A DNA stretch of 64,000 nt from contig CM065381.1 of assembly GCA_033060915.1 (NCBI GenBank), positions 38,043,336-38,107,335 of the forward strand. The letters are read 5' to 3'. Within the stretch, counting starts at the first letter, position 1; every line of letters starts with the position of its first letter. The translations under genes were made by a program, and so were the position numbers. Below the pieces are notes generated by a model. That model did not search any database. It saw only the letters and a program-made list of their open reading frames with translations, and had not been told where the DNA came from. The stretch is from Euryodendron excelsum (taxonomy: Eukaryota > Streptophyta > Magnoliopsida > Ericales > Pentaphylacaceae). This document shows, in pieces, positions 1 through 60,393 of this stretch.

Positions 1-209
1 GGAGGGATTTTAAGACGGGAGATAAGGTGTTAAAGAAGGTCAACCAATCTACCAGAATTGCTCAAGATGGGAAACTTGGCCCAAATTGGGAAGGACCTTA
101 CGAGGTGACGGGCTTTACCAGATAGGGGACGTACAAACTAAAGGGCCCCAACGACAAAGAACTACCCCACCCTTGGCATGCTGAACACCTGAGGAAGTAC
201 TATGTGTAA
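1..209 (+). mobile_element. 3' end of Ty3/gypsy pol (integrase C-terminus)
   Basis: The frame ending at the TAA at 207-209 reads as the C-terminal tail of a plant Ty3/gypsy integrase. It shows GKLGPNWEGPYEV, a KLKGPNDKELP stretch and the closing WHAEHLRKYYV, which is the usual end of Tat/Athila-type polyproteins. A TAG at 123-125 interrupts the frame, so this copy is inactive. The rest of pol lies left of the window. The antisense ORF and LTR downstream belong to the same element. Confidence 0.85.
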
Positions 210-409
210 GTGGTTTCCTTTCATCTGAATACACAACTGTAAAAAGGAAGCCTTTGTCTGTTGATGTCATATAGAAACTTGTCTAAATTTAACACTACTT
301 ATATTTACAATTGCAAGTTGATTCACGACTTTTTGAGTTTCTGCATCATTCTCTTTGCTTGCAAGCTCCCTAACACTTCCCTTGCAAGGCTTCCAACCAA
401 AATAATGAC

Positions 410-935
410 AAAGTCCTGCTCAACCTATGGCCGAGCAGGCAAAGGCTTTACGCCCACTTTACAAGTTAAAGCAACAAAAGTCTTGCTCAGGCTATGGCCG
501 AGCAGGCAAAGGCTTTATGCCCACTCTACAAATTAAAGCAACAAAGTCCTGCTCAGGCCATGGCTAAGCAGGTAGACTTCAACAGAAAAAAGCAACAAAA
601 GTCCTGCTTAGGCTACGGCCAAGCAGGCAAAGGCTTTATGCCCACTCAAAAAGTTAAAGCGCCAAAGTCCCACTCAGACAACTGCCGAGCAGGCAGAAGC
701 GTCAAAGAGTCTTGCTCAAGACTTGGCCGAGGAAGCAGAGTTCGACAAGCAAAAGCGACGAAATCCTTCTCAGGAGACTGCCGGGCAGGCAGAGCGACAA
801 AAAGCCCTGCTCAGGCCATAGCCAAGTAGGCAGACTTCGACAAACAAAAACGACGAGGTTTTGCTTGGGCCACTGCCAAGCAGGCAGAAGCAACAAAAGC
901 CTTGCTTAGGTCATGGCCGAGCAGGCAGACTTCAA
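410..935. repeat. minisatellite of about 60 bp units
   Basis: About eight to nine degenerate copies of a unit built around 'tatggccgagcaggcaaagg' followed by a 'ttaaagcaacaaaagtc' spacer. Each unit carries TGCTC...GAGCA, a small inverted motif. It lies between the integrase stop and the antisense ORF, the spacer position where Tat elements often carry tandem repeats. Short open frames across it are by-products of the periodicity, not genes. Confidence 0.75.
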
Positions 936-1235
936 TAGGCAACGGCGACTAACGTTTTTGCTAACTACCTACACTTGCCTAATCTCAACACAGATCGACG
1001 CTTTTGTTAATCTGTTAGATTATTTTATGGGACGTTTTTTTTAATCTGTTAGTTTGTTACTATGAAAGGTAACAAAGTCTATAGATTCAAATAGAGATTC
1101 CAGGAACGGAGGTGAACAGGGCTTTTCCATTTCCAATAAAAAGGGGAGGCAGATTACAAAAGCCAAGGCAGTGTTACAAGACGACAATCACTGCAAAGGC
1201 AAAAGGAAAAGACTTCAATAAAAAAAATAAAAAAA

Positions 1236-3450
1236 CTACTTGGCCTTAGGAGCCTTGGACTGGGCTGTAGCTTTGGACTGGGTATCACCCTTCTCTGGGT
1301 CCTTGGAATGGGTTGCAACCTTGGGCTTGGAATGGACTGCAGCCTTGGGTTGGGCATCACCCTTCTCTAGGGCCTTGGAATGGGCTGTAGCCTTGAGCTG
1401 GGCGTCACCCTTCTCTGGAACCTTCGACTGGGCGGCAGCCTTGGACTAGGCGTCATCCTTCTCTACTCCCTCCTTGTCTTGCGCCATGCTCTTCGATGCT
1501 GCCTGAAAGGTGACATCATCTTCGACCTCGGGCTCTATCTTGGATAGGTCTAGATTAGGATGAGCCCGAGCAACCAGAGCTTTGGCTTCTTCGAAGCCAT
1601 CTATATAGATCTTGGCAAAAGTCATCTGGCACTCTACCCCCTGCATGTACTCCTGCTCAGCCTTCTTCTTGACTTCCTCCAGCTGAGCGGGAAATGTTGC
1701 AATCTAGACCTAGGCAACCTTCAGGGTAGCCTTCTCAACTGTTAGTTTTTTCCAGCTGGCCTCCTTTTGACCCTTCTCCTTTTCAAGATCCGCCCTCAGT
1801 TTTGCCTGCTCGCTCTCAAGGGCCTGCACTTTGCCCTTAGCTTCCTTCACCTTCCCCAGGGCTATGTTCAGTTCAGCCCAGAGTTGGTCAGAGGTCCTCC
1901 TATCCTCCATAAAGGCCTTCTCGAAGTCCAGTGACCAGCCTCCAAGGATTATAACTTTGGTAGCAGCCTGAATAAGAAATAGCATGACTAAAAAAGATTT
2001 AACAGTCTAGAACGACAACAACAAGGTCAAAGAAAGTCAAAGTGCCAAGCATAAGTCAATACTCTCCTGCCTTCAGCGGCAGGCCTCCTTACCCAACATC
2101 TGCAATGCCAAAGTGGCCATCTTACCAATATCTGAAGCGGGGATGATGCTCGTAAGCTTCCTCATCGCCTCACTAGCACTTTAAAAAATCGAGGTCGAGG
2201 AGGCCAGCACATCCCCCAGAGGAAGAGCAGTTGCTGGGGGCGCTTCAGCAGTGACAGTGGTAGGCGTTAAGGGAGGTGGAGTTAGAGCCTTCTCCACAGG
2301 AGGGGTGTCACCCAACTGAGAAGTGTCATCCTCAAGGACTATTGCTTTTCCCCTGCCCCCTCTGCAGTGGCTGGGGCAGGTGCCTTCTGGCCAGATGCCA
2401 ATTTGAACAGTTTAGCTAGAGTAGGAGGGTCGGCCCCTATGGTCCGCTTGGCCTTCTTCAGGAAACTTCTATTCAGAGCCATCTCCTCCTCCTCATTCTC
2501 AAACAGTTCGACCTCTTGATCTGTAATGAGCACATGGCATGAACGTCAGAATATGACAGACTAGAATTAAGTACAAAACACAAAGTACTCACTCCTTGCA
2601 CATTATGCTCTTAGAGCGTAATCTATAAGCTCAGGGCCCAACAGGAACATACCCAAATTTTCGACATTCACCAAGGCACAGGCATCAGTAACGCCATGCT
2701 CGATAGCTTGGTCCACCCTCTTCTTCAACGCCTCGCTCAAAGTGGGGGCAGCACGGGCTAAAAGCAAGCAACCTAAGTCAGTACTCTACAGGCCTAAAAA
2801 TCTAACAGCAAAAAAGAAAAATACCAGGATTGGAGAGCGTACGCTTCCTAGAAGGCCTCCCCCACTCGCAAGAAACTCGAACGAACTTCTCGTCCACTAG
2901 AAGGCCTCCTCCACTCGCGAGGAACTCGAAAGAACTTCTTGTCCACTGGCTCTCAGGGCTGGCTCTCCTAACCTTCACCATAGATAAAGAAAAACTTATC
3001 TTTCCACCCTTTGTAGGATGAGGGCAAGTCTTTTACCAGTATCATGCCCTTGTTCCTGGCAGAGAAGTACCGCCACCCCTTCTCAGGCTCTGGCATGTTG
3101 TAGTAGTGCAGGAATTCACTAACTGTGAGGTTGTCCTTGCCACCATTACTCTCCTGCCACAACACGGCACATGCCACCAGAATCCTCTATATATTCGATA
3201 TGAGCTGACCAAGGGCCAACTCCAAAGTAGCCATAATCTCCTTGATAGGAGCAGGGACGGGGAATCTAAGGCCGTTAGCCAAAGCGGCCTCGCACACGCA
3301 GATCTCCCATGGTCGAGCAAAGTAGGCCCACTCCCCCTTCTTTGGAATCCTATAACGCAGCGAAGGAGGCATCTGGTACTTCTTCCAAATCCTCTTCATC
3401 CTTCTCCGTCATCACAGAGGACACCCCCCTCGCCGAAAAATTGAATTCTC
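1236..3450 (-). mobile_element. Antisense extra ORF of Tat-lineage retrotransposon (degenerate)
   Basis: Read on the minus strand this is a broken protein gene in opposite orientation to pol. N-terminal blocks (about 3399-2968) contain KKGEWAYFARPW and EFLHYYNMPEPEKGWRYF, typical of the PF04195 'putative gypsy type transposon' family. The middle (about 1985-1710) is a Lys/Glu-rich coiled coil. The C-terminus (about 1450-1236) is a Lys/Ala/Ser repeat of the type KALEKGDAQPKAA, ending at the stop at 1236-1238. Stop codons and frame changes break it into pieces. Antisense extra ORFs between pol and the 3' LTR are a known feature of some Tat elements. The family call is by eye. Confidence 0.65.
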
Positions 3451-4188
3451 TCACTCCCGGCACCATCATCATCCCGGCTCCAGGATTTGTTCTCCCTTCA
3501 GAGGCCTTAGAAGGACCCACTAATGCACTATCAGGAGCCCCAAGCCTAACCCTAACCAGATCTTGAGAGGGAGTATTCTCAAAATCTGATGATTACACCT
3601 CTCTCTCATCGATGGTTCCTATCAGGTACCCCTTTCTCCTAGACTTGGACTCTACCCCAAACAGTTCTTCAACCCACCTAAGCGACTCAGAGATTGCTCT
3701 CACACCTTTCGACAATCGCTCAAAACAACAAACTTAGGAAGAATTGCATAAAGGCTTAAAGCTATAGCAAAATGACTTACCAAACCAGGTAACGAATCCT
3801 TCGGAGCAGTTATGAATCAATGCGGCAGGCAATAGCGCATAAGCAAATTCGGTGAATAGTCTGAAAATCTCCAAGTATGGTATATGCACAGTGGGAGCCA
3901 AAGGGTGTAACCGCCTAGGCTAAAAGCCTCTTTTTCGAAATCAACGGTCCAGATTGGGTCGCCCACCCGTAGATCCAACGGCTGGCAGTCCATGAGTCAC
4001 GTCACGTTTTGAAAACCAATGGGCACACACCGCATGGTGAAATGTCAATCGATGCATTTATTCCTTGCCAGCCTTATCATAAATGCACCTACGGCGCCAT
4101 AAATAGATCCCGCCTTTACAAAGCAACACCTATTGTCCCAGGAATTTCCCTGACCACGTCCTGGGTACTTAGAGGAGTTGGGGGTTAC
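3451..4188. other. Non-coding spacer and polypurine tract before 3' LTR
   Basis: No credible coding frame. A purine-rich stretch 'agaggagttgggggttac' at 4171-4188 sits directly before TGATGGGG and is the best polypurine-tract candidate for the gypsy element. Confidence 0.4.
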
Positions 4189-4940
4189 TGATGGGGACCG
4201 ATCAGGAATACCCTTAACGGGCTGACCAAGAATTCCCCTGACCACGCCAGGGGTAGTAAGAGGAATTTGAGACTTCTGATGGAGACCTATCAGGAATACC
4301 CTCGGCGGGCTGACCGGGAGTAGGCACATATGGGTTATAGCATATATAGGTTGTTAGATTCAGCTGATGACGTACAGTGCATTACGATGGTTGAGACTTC
4401 AGCACCAAACATGTTGATATCTCGAGGGACACAGGTAGGATTAAAAGAAGGAAAAACACCACAAAAGAAAGATCAACCCTGAGAGTTCTAGCTGATTACA
4501 GCATGACCAGAAAGGCCATGACTGAACAGACCAAGGCCTAGCAAACCATGACTCTGCACGATTGACCGGATCATACCCAAGCAAACCTTGTGGGATGGTG
4601 TCGATCATTCCCCCCACCTGCCACGCCAGTAGGGGCCATCACTGACAACCCAATCATGATAACGTGCTTCCAACTCCAGGACTTCGAGTGTAGCAGAAGG
4701 TAGTCACCTTACTCGCTCTGACACACGCCTAAGGAAGGGCCACGTTTGGGGTTGGACAACCACTCCCCCTATTACCCTGTCGCCAGTCAGGACCTCCAAT
4801 GCCGCGCTGCCACATAGAGAGACAACCGTCTCCCACTCTCTCTATGCATGCAACGCCTTTTTAGGGCCACCAAGATGCCTACCCATATAAAAGGGAAAAT
4901 CATCTTCTTTAATAAGGTATGTAAACATAAACCCTAACCA
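4189..4940 (+). repeat. 3' LTR of the Tat-type element (probably truncated)
   Basis: Begins TGATGGGGACC after the purine-rich tract. It contains a TATA-like 'ataaaaggg' near 4897, a plausible U3 promoter. An imperfect tandem duplication spans 4137-4318 (units share 'tcaggaatacccT', 'gggctgacc' and 'cctgaccacg'), so the exact LTR start could be one repeat later, at 4277. The right end is not marked by a clear CA or target duplication and runs straight into E3-ligase-like sequence. Confidence 0.55.
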
Positions 4941-4947
4941 AAACTCT

Positions 4948-6024
4948 ATGCCCCTTGCTTTTGGAGGCAATGGTTCTCAGTTTCCACACCATGGTATCAG
5001 TGCAAGGAATCACTACTTTCATCATATGCCAAATTATCACCAAAGATCTGTACCCTATGCCTACGGGCCTCATTACAATAGTGTGCAGAATAATCAGCCC
5101 TTTTCAGATGCTCGCTTAGGTGGTGCAGATGCTTCCAACTTCTACAACCATCACCTGATTCCTTCATCTAATAGCATGTCACACTACGAGCCACGAAGTT
5201 GTGGCTCATCCATGGCAGTACATAATCGTAACCATTCATTTCAAGAAAGCTATGCTGATTTCCTCTTTCCGCCAGCCACACGGTACTCATTGGAGCAACA
5301 TACTGTGATTTCTACGGAGGAGAACAATTTGACTTGGAAGTATACGGAGGATACTGAAACTTCATCCATTTTACTTGGTAATTTTTTCTCTGCGCTATAG
5401 GAAACAATTTCTACTTAACTTCTTCATGCTAGTGTATCTTTTGCTATTTTCTCAATTTCATTCACAGCAGGCTGTCACGGTACTTTAGAACTCTTTGTTT
5501 TCCCAAAATAAAGTTAAAAAGCAGCAATATTTAGGTGGATAGGGAGAGATACAAAAGATTTAATCTAAATTTGATTCATATATCTTCCACTCCTTGAGTT
5601 CCATGTTCAATCTGATAAATATCATATTGGTTTCTTTACAGGCAATAGTGTCCGTGGAAGTTCAGCAGAGATAAGGAACCCGGGTAGACTGCAATATCCA
5701 GAGTTTGAAATGTATGGCAGTCTTGATTCTCATGTGTATCCTTCTTACGCGAACAATTACCAACTGCATCCTCATCATCCACTACCTCCTATACAAGCAA
5801 CGAGAGGAAACAATTTCAACCTCCAACCCCAAGTACCATCATCTTCATACAGTCATCGAATGAACAACCCTCAACAACGTTACACTTCACATTCTTCTTG
5901 GGGTAGTATTGACGATAGAAACAGAAATTTTAGGCCCTTCATACCCATTGACCAAATGACAAACCAGGAAGATCAACGTCCAGAAGAAAGCATCCTTTCT
6001 CGCTTAGAGATTCAAATAGTAGAT
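4948..6024 (+). pseudogene. Truncated MBR/ZFP1-like RING E3 ligase fragment (no RING)
   Basis: Two exons are readable: 4948-5377 and 5642-6024, with intron 5378-5641 (GT-AG, phase 1) giving SILLG-NSVRGSS. The product is rich in His, Asn, Pro and Tyr. It matches the low-complexity N-terminal half of plant MBR1/MBR2/ZFP1-type RING-H2 ubiquitin ligases, for example ASNFYNHHLIPSSN and HHPLPPIQATRGNNFNLQPQ. Exon 2 ends at a good donor (AGAT|gtaagc), but no following exon with the conserved DMSYEELLALGERIG block or a C3H2C3 RING is found before the next gene. The first ATG abuts the retrotransposon LTR, so the true 5' end is probably lost. Both exons are free of stops, which suggests recent truncation. 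Assignment rests on composition and short motifs. Confidence 0.6.
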
Positions 6025-6725
6025 GTAAGCTCTCTCACTTTCTGCTATTCATTTCAACTTTTCCATTTTTTTTTAATGTTTTTTCCCCTTTCCGGGAAGC
6101 ATTTGGAGAAGGCTATATTATGTGTTTGTGTTTATTTCATCATGTGAAGCAGAACCAATATTCTCCCGAAATGTCTGTAGGATGTGATCGTTCTTTGGGG
6201 GTGGGGGGGGGGGTGGGGTTGAAAATTCAGATGTCTCCGACACGTGGTTGGAATATCTCGTGGACGTGTTTTATGAGGTGAGTTAAAGTATGATACTATT
6301 GCCCTTGTGAAATTGGTCTCAACACTAATAAGCACCATTTGAATGCAGTTTTTAAAGAGCACTTGTTATGTTAATTCCATCCAAAAAGGCAAATTAGTAC
6401 ACGTTATGATGTTTTAAACTCTTTGCTATCATACATGAGTCTCAAGAGATCAGCGATTTCTACATGTTTTACTGGATGTTTCGTAAAAACAAAACAGCCT
6501 ATTTCTGAAATTACAGTGTGCAAAGACAATAAAAGTATATATTTCGGGAGCCTACATAACAATCAAAGTCGAATCGTGAGCCTACATAATGTAATGAAGC
6601 AAATTCAATAATTTGTTTTAGCTTGTACAGAATGCAGTACTGCAGTTCTCTTCCCATTCTTCAGCAAAGAATTAACAGAGGTCTTAATATGAATTCAATT
6701 TCTAACTCTTCAATTTGACAGTGCT

Positions 6726-6764
<39 letters not shown>

Positions 6765-7332
6765 GAAGTTGAAGATTTGCTGAAGGAAAATAAAGGGACA
6801 AAAAAAAAAAAGAAAGACCATACTCAAGAATCTATAACTAAGCCTGCATAATGAACTTATCCTGGGGGTAAGTAAATACAAGGAATCATAACTCCAGTAG
6901 CGTAATGCAAGAATTCATCGACCATTTTCATAGACCACAGAAAAACTACTAATCAATCAATCCAGTAAACCAAAAGTAAAATTGTCTTAGTACATTTCCA
7001 AATCTCAATCCAGAGCAGTCTAATATAAACTAAGCTATGGGGTAGCCACCCAATAGTACACCAATGAAAAAAAGAAGGGAAAAAAGAAAGCCAGAGAATG
7101 CAAAGAAAATGACTTGGATCTCGACCCTTGGGGCTTTGGTTAAGCTCAGGAGAGTTCAGTGTCAGCTTGCCAGGTCAAGATAGCCATATAAATGAAAGCT
7201 GTGAAGAAAGTTGTCTCAACATGCCGTGTTTCTGGCATTGACATATTCAAACATGTTCCACAACCATATAGAAAGGGAACTTCTTGGGGGAAGATGAGAT
7301 AATACAAATGCAGTATTGTTCTTTTCTTTGGA
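6025..7332. other. Intergenic stretch; RABA1f 3' UTR at right
   Basis: No further E3 exon and no credible gene. It holds a G-rich run at about 6197-6220 and a (GA)n microsatellite at 6730-6762. The last few hundred bases before 7333 are likely the 3' UTR of the minus-strand Rab gene. Confidence 0.5.
6730..6762. repeat. (GA)n microsatellite
   Basis: About 16 GA units in a row, followed by 'gttgaagttgaag'. Confidence 0.95.
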
Positions 7333-9335
7333 CTATGCTGAGCAGCATCCAACTTTCTTCACAGCCGATACATCATCCTTGCCACCAACATTAATGTTTT
7401 GTCCCTTGGGCAAAGCAGCTGGGTCATCCCCAATGTCCAGAGCCTTCCTGCTGACAACACGATATATTTGAGTAAGTACTTCTGTGAAGGCATTTTCCAC
7501 ATTCATAGACTCTAGAGCAGAGGTCTCCATGAAAAATGTGTTCTCTCTTTCGGCAAATGCCTTGGCATCCTCGGTGGAAACAGCCCGCAGATGACGCAAA
7601 TCTGCCTTGTTTCCGACAAGCATAATCACAATGTTGGAATCTGTGTGGTCCCGAAGCTCCTTTAACCATCTCTCTACATTTTCAAACGTGACATGTCGAG
7701 TGACATCATAAACAAGCAATGCGCCAACAGCTCCTCGGTAGTACGCACTCGTGATTGCACGGTATCTTCAACAAAGAGGATGAAATGAGATGAGGATTCA
7801 TTGTTAACGCAATAAGTCAAAATACTTCATTTAGCAATCAGGTAAACAACACCGAGGGAGACATACAGAAGGATAAGTTCTACAAAGCAAGAGAGTTGAC
7901 TGAATACAAGAAATGTAGCGCACACACCACACAGTTAGTTTCCACACCACAGGGAAATAAGGCTCCAATCTAATAAAAGGAACAAATAACATATTTTTTG
8001 AAACTTGAAACACACTAAAAAAATTTTGTTTTGTTGTTTGCCTACCTAAATATCTAAGTTGTGTTTAGCAAGCCAAGCAATCAAAATTTGATGAAACTCT
8101 TCTACATCAAATCATCACTGCAAGGATCCTATATCCAGATGGACAGGTTCACTGAGGTACATTCCTCCAAACCTTTACCCCTAGCTCAATTCAAAAGCAA
8201 TAATGCAAAGGCCAAATGCCGATAGGAATAAAGGCAAAGCATGCTCGATATCATACTTCTTGATGTTAGAACAGCCGTTTTGATATTTCAAGCTTCACCT
8301 TGGCCCCCTCATCTCCTGGCAATTAACCTCAAGCAAAACTCAAAACATTTGACAATGGTAGACATGATCCTCATAGAGTATAGATTTAATTGGTTCAACT
8401 CGTCTTTATCATAAAATAAATATTACTTCTCACCTCAGTTTATTTAACATCTCCGAAAACTAAGGAGTGTCAAAAGAACATAAATATTAGCAAACTTTTC
8501 AGGCAGTGATTTGGCCTGCATAAATAATTGAGATATATAGAACACAATCCATGAAAATCAAATGGAGAAAACAATCAAAGCAAGGGATTTTAATTGGAAG
8601 ATTTCCAGAAGAATCCAACTCATGGAAGCATATGCATTTCTAAGAATTTTGTTACATGGTACCTGAGAAATAGAAACCTCCACTCAATAAAAACTGTTAC
8701 ACCAGTTTGACTCAACCAAAGTGAAGATTTCATTTCCCGTAAACCAAACATAATGTAAGAGCATACGATAAAAAATAAAAATAAAAATAAATAAAAAATC
8801 TAGCATTCTTTGTTTTCGTTAGTTTTCTCAGCAACCAAACAAAGGATCAAACACACACTCCAGATTTGATAGGGCAGAGCAACGCATCAATGACGAATTT
8901 ACAATGTACAGATCTCAGAAATCAAGAAAATGTGATCGATAAACTATACCAAACACCAATGAAGATAGACCCCAACATTGCTAACACTTACAACTTGCTA
9001 ATCCCTGAAACAGATAAATAGCCTCACATTGTAGAATTGGTATATATATACATATGTAACAAGCATACATACATGCATATATACATGATGTGGGACGAGG
9101 GTTAAGATCTGTACCTCTCTTGGCCGGCGGTGTCCCAAATCTGGGCCTTGACGACCTTGTCGTCGACATGAATGCTGCGAGTGGCGAATTCGACGCCGAT
9201 TGTGGACTTGGACTCGAGGCTGAACTCGTTCTTCGTGAATCTAGACAACAGGTTCGATTTTCCGACACCCGAGTCGCCGATTAGCACCACTTTGAACAAG
9301 TAGTCGTAATCGTCGTCGGCTCTGTACGCCCCCAT
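7333..9335 (-). CDS. RABA1F: Rab GTPase, RABA1f type (two exons)
   Basis: CDS is complement of 9115-9335 and 7333-7765. The intron 7766-9114 (1,349 nt, GT-AG) splits the Arg codon after GQE. The product is 217 aa, the usual RABA1 length. Visible motifs: P-loop GDSGVGKS (20-27), switch I KSTIGVEF with Thr45, WDTAGQE (68-74), NKAD (126-129), ETSA (154-157), and a C-terminal GCCSA that supplies the two cysteines for geranylgeranylation. The sequence is almost colinear with RABA1f of other plants (for example [20 protein letters not shown]). Known role of the RABA1 group: trafficking between trans-Golgi/recycling endosome and plasma membrane. All motifs are intact, so it is probably functional. 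The intron shows no TE. Confidence 0.95.
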
Positions 9336-9361
9336 TTGCCTTATGTGTGCGTGTGTGTATG

Positions 9362-9433
<72 letters not shown>

Positions 9434-9440
9434 AAGCAGG
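9336..9440 (-). promoter_or_regulatory. Microsatellite-rich leader of the Rab gene
   Basis: Immediately upstream of the Rab ATG (minus strand) lie (TA)n at 9361-9380 and (AG)n at 9381-9429. On the gene's strand this is a CT-rich leader, common in plant 5' UTRs. Transcription start cannot be placed from sequence alone. Confidence 0.5.
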
Positions 9441-9629
9441 ATTTGCAGATCAAAATGTGAGATTGATATGGATGTATCTAAGATTTTCTAGCACTCAGAT
9501 CTAAACATTTTTAGAGAGAGAGGGAGAAAGAGGATTTTAGTGAGGGAGAGAGGACAGAAGAGGGAGATGCATTCAAAGCTGGAAAGGCTCTCTCAACATA
9601 GCTTTTGTATGAGCGCATATAAATGGTCA

Positions 9630-9667
<38 letters not shown>

Positions 9668-10290
9668 AAATTGTGGCATATAGTTGGAAAAATCATAGCA
9701 ATGGTGGCATGTGGGTGGGAAGCGCACATAGAATTAAACCATCTCACAAGCAATTGAAAGTTCCACATTTTGAATTTATCCACATTCACATTTGGCATTT
9801 GACTTGTCTCTGGAATACAACTTTCACCTTTTGAATTTCAAAACTTAGGAGGCAAAGTTTTCCTCTACTTATTAGTTTTGCATTATTATTTCATATTTTA
9901 TTTTATAGAATTTGGCCTTGTTGGGTATCAGTTTCAAAATTTTTGTTTTCCTGTTTTCAAAATAAAAATAAGAAGTACATCGAAAACATCTTGCTTTCAT
10001 ATCATTTTCTAACAAATCTGTTTTGGTTCCTAAGACTGTTTTTAAAAAAATATTTCAAAAACAGTACGGTACAAATTTACTAAATGCAGCATCAGCAATT
10101 TTCAAATAATGCAATCGAAAAGTGAGAACTGAAACCAACCCATCATTGTGAGGTTTACGAATTTTCATAAATGGAGAGTTCTACAGTTATTTACAATAAT
10201 TTTATATTTTTTTTAAGGAACCAAAGAGAAATCCGATGGATAAATAAAATTAAACACCTACAAGTCTTGTGGCAAATGTGCAAAACAAGC
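9441..10290. other. Upstream region of Rab gene, no gene seen
   Basis: AT-rich, with an (AT)n microsatellite at about 9636-9660 and short GA tracts. It contains the Rab promoter by position. No coding frame is supported. Confidence 0.5.
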
Positions 10291-10495
10291 TTACCCAAGA
10301 GGGTGTATAAATCGACCCTTTTAAGAGATCTGGGTCTGTCACAATACTGTCAGAATGTAGATATATATTACAACCTAAGGGATGAGAAAATGGAAGAGCA
10401 GGTTCAAGCCCAGAAGATGGAAGAATGGGAAGGCCAGGGCTTGAACCCAGAATCATGAGAGGTAAGCCAACTGGGACAATCCCTTCGCTCCTTGA
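10291..10495 (-). mobile_element. tRNA-derived SINE candidate
   Basis: On the minus strand the block begins near 'cccagttggcttacctctca' and continues to 'tgggttcaagccctgg'. These resemble pol III A and B boxes (B-box consensus GGTTCRANYCC). A second similar 'gggcttgaacctgc' lies about 50 bases on. No poly-A tail or target duplication was established. Confidence 0.35.
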
Positions 10496-10797
10496 AATGA
10501 ATTTGACCAACTTGAAAATTGCATTGTGGTTTACAATTGATTAATCGCTCTGCTAATAAATATGACATTACCACACAGAGAAGGATGTTCCAGTTCTGTA
10601 AAACAAATGTAAACATTATAACATAGCTAGGTTTTTGGAGAAATGAAATGGCCCACCCAGTTGAGGAGGTAGGTAGGTACAGAACTGAAGGAAGGGTATT
10701 CTACTTATTCTTCAATCTAATTTGTGTCCATGCCACAAGAATAAATTCTGAAAGCAAAGGGTCCAAAAATATTAAGCTGAAAGAGACCACCACCAAA

Positions 10798-11156
10798 TAG
10801 GGATGGACAACGAACAGGCCGGGCCTACACAAAATTTTTTTTCATCAGGCTCAAAATCAAACCTCAAGTCCACTCAATTAAAAATATAACATTTTCAAAC
10901 CCATTCATTTAACAAAAAATTTATTTAATATATCATTTTCTTCTTTATAAATAATAACATAAAATTTAATTAAATATAAATATATAAAAATATATTATTT
11001 TATATATATTTTAAACCAAACTGAACTTCAAATACAATTTTCAAATCTTCCCATTAAACTAATTGAGCCTAAAAAAATTTCGAGCCTAAATTTTTTTTCC
11101 AAACCCTATAATTTATAAATAGACCTATCAGGCTTACGGACTTATGGCTACCACTA
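10798..11156. mobile_element. hAT-like MITE, 359 bp
   Basis: Starts TAGGGATGGACAACG, ends in the degenerate inverted form GGCTACCACTA. It is flanked by 8-bp sequences CCACCAAA (10790-10797) and CCACCAAC (11157-11164), 7 of 8 identical, the duplication size typical of hAT. The interior is very AT-rich and non-coding. Confidence 0.55.
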
Positions 11157-11164
11157 CCACCAAC

Positions 11165-11752
11165 CCACCTAACCAAAATGTCACTATGCTGTCCATTTCA
11201 GCTAGCAATACATGTTGGTTGATACAACACACTAAGATTTATTGAAGTCTACTTATGAACTTGAACAATACACTTTATCCTCCATCCCCTGCTTGAACAA
11301 GATGCATTAAAAGTTAAAACAGACCTAAAATCTTCAAATTCATGTCACAGGAGTGGCAGGATAATTATAATAATACAGTTGACTAGGGAGTTTCGGCTAT
11401 TCAAAGTTCAAACTGTTATTACATGCACTTCAAAAATATTATTACTACGTGAATCGGCTAAAGTGCCGGTGTAGAATGAGTGGAGAACAGATAATCCCCG
11501 GCCAAAAAGACAGGAACATATTTGAGCTTTCCAAAAAATGCCAATCATTTAATTTCTCATTACCATTATTTTTTTTTATTATCAATTAATACAATGAGTT
11601 TCCTCGCCTCAATGTTTGTGAAAGAATAACATACAATCATTTTTTTGTACGTAATATATGACCAAAATTGAGATTGACTTAACGAATAAGGGCAAATAGC
11701 AACATGTAAATCTAATCCTGTGAGGGTATAAAACTGTATTCAGGGCAATGCT
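11165..11752. other. Downstream region of TypA/BipA-like gene
   Basis: No gene seen. The right part, up to the stop codon at 11753-11755, is probably the 3' UTR of the minus-strand EMB2785-like gene. Confidence 0.5.

Positions 11753-60393
<48,641 letters not shown>

Noticed and set aside
410..935. CRISPR-like array
   Set aside because: Repeats are degenerate with no unique spacers, in a plant retrotransposon.
6025..7100. Missing RING exon of the E3 ligase
   Set aside because: Scanned for a Cys/His RING pattern and the DMSYEELLALGERIG block; neither is present.
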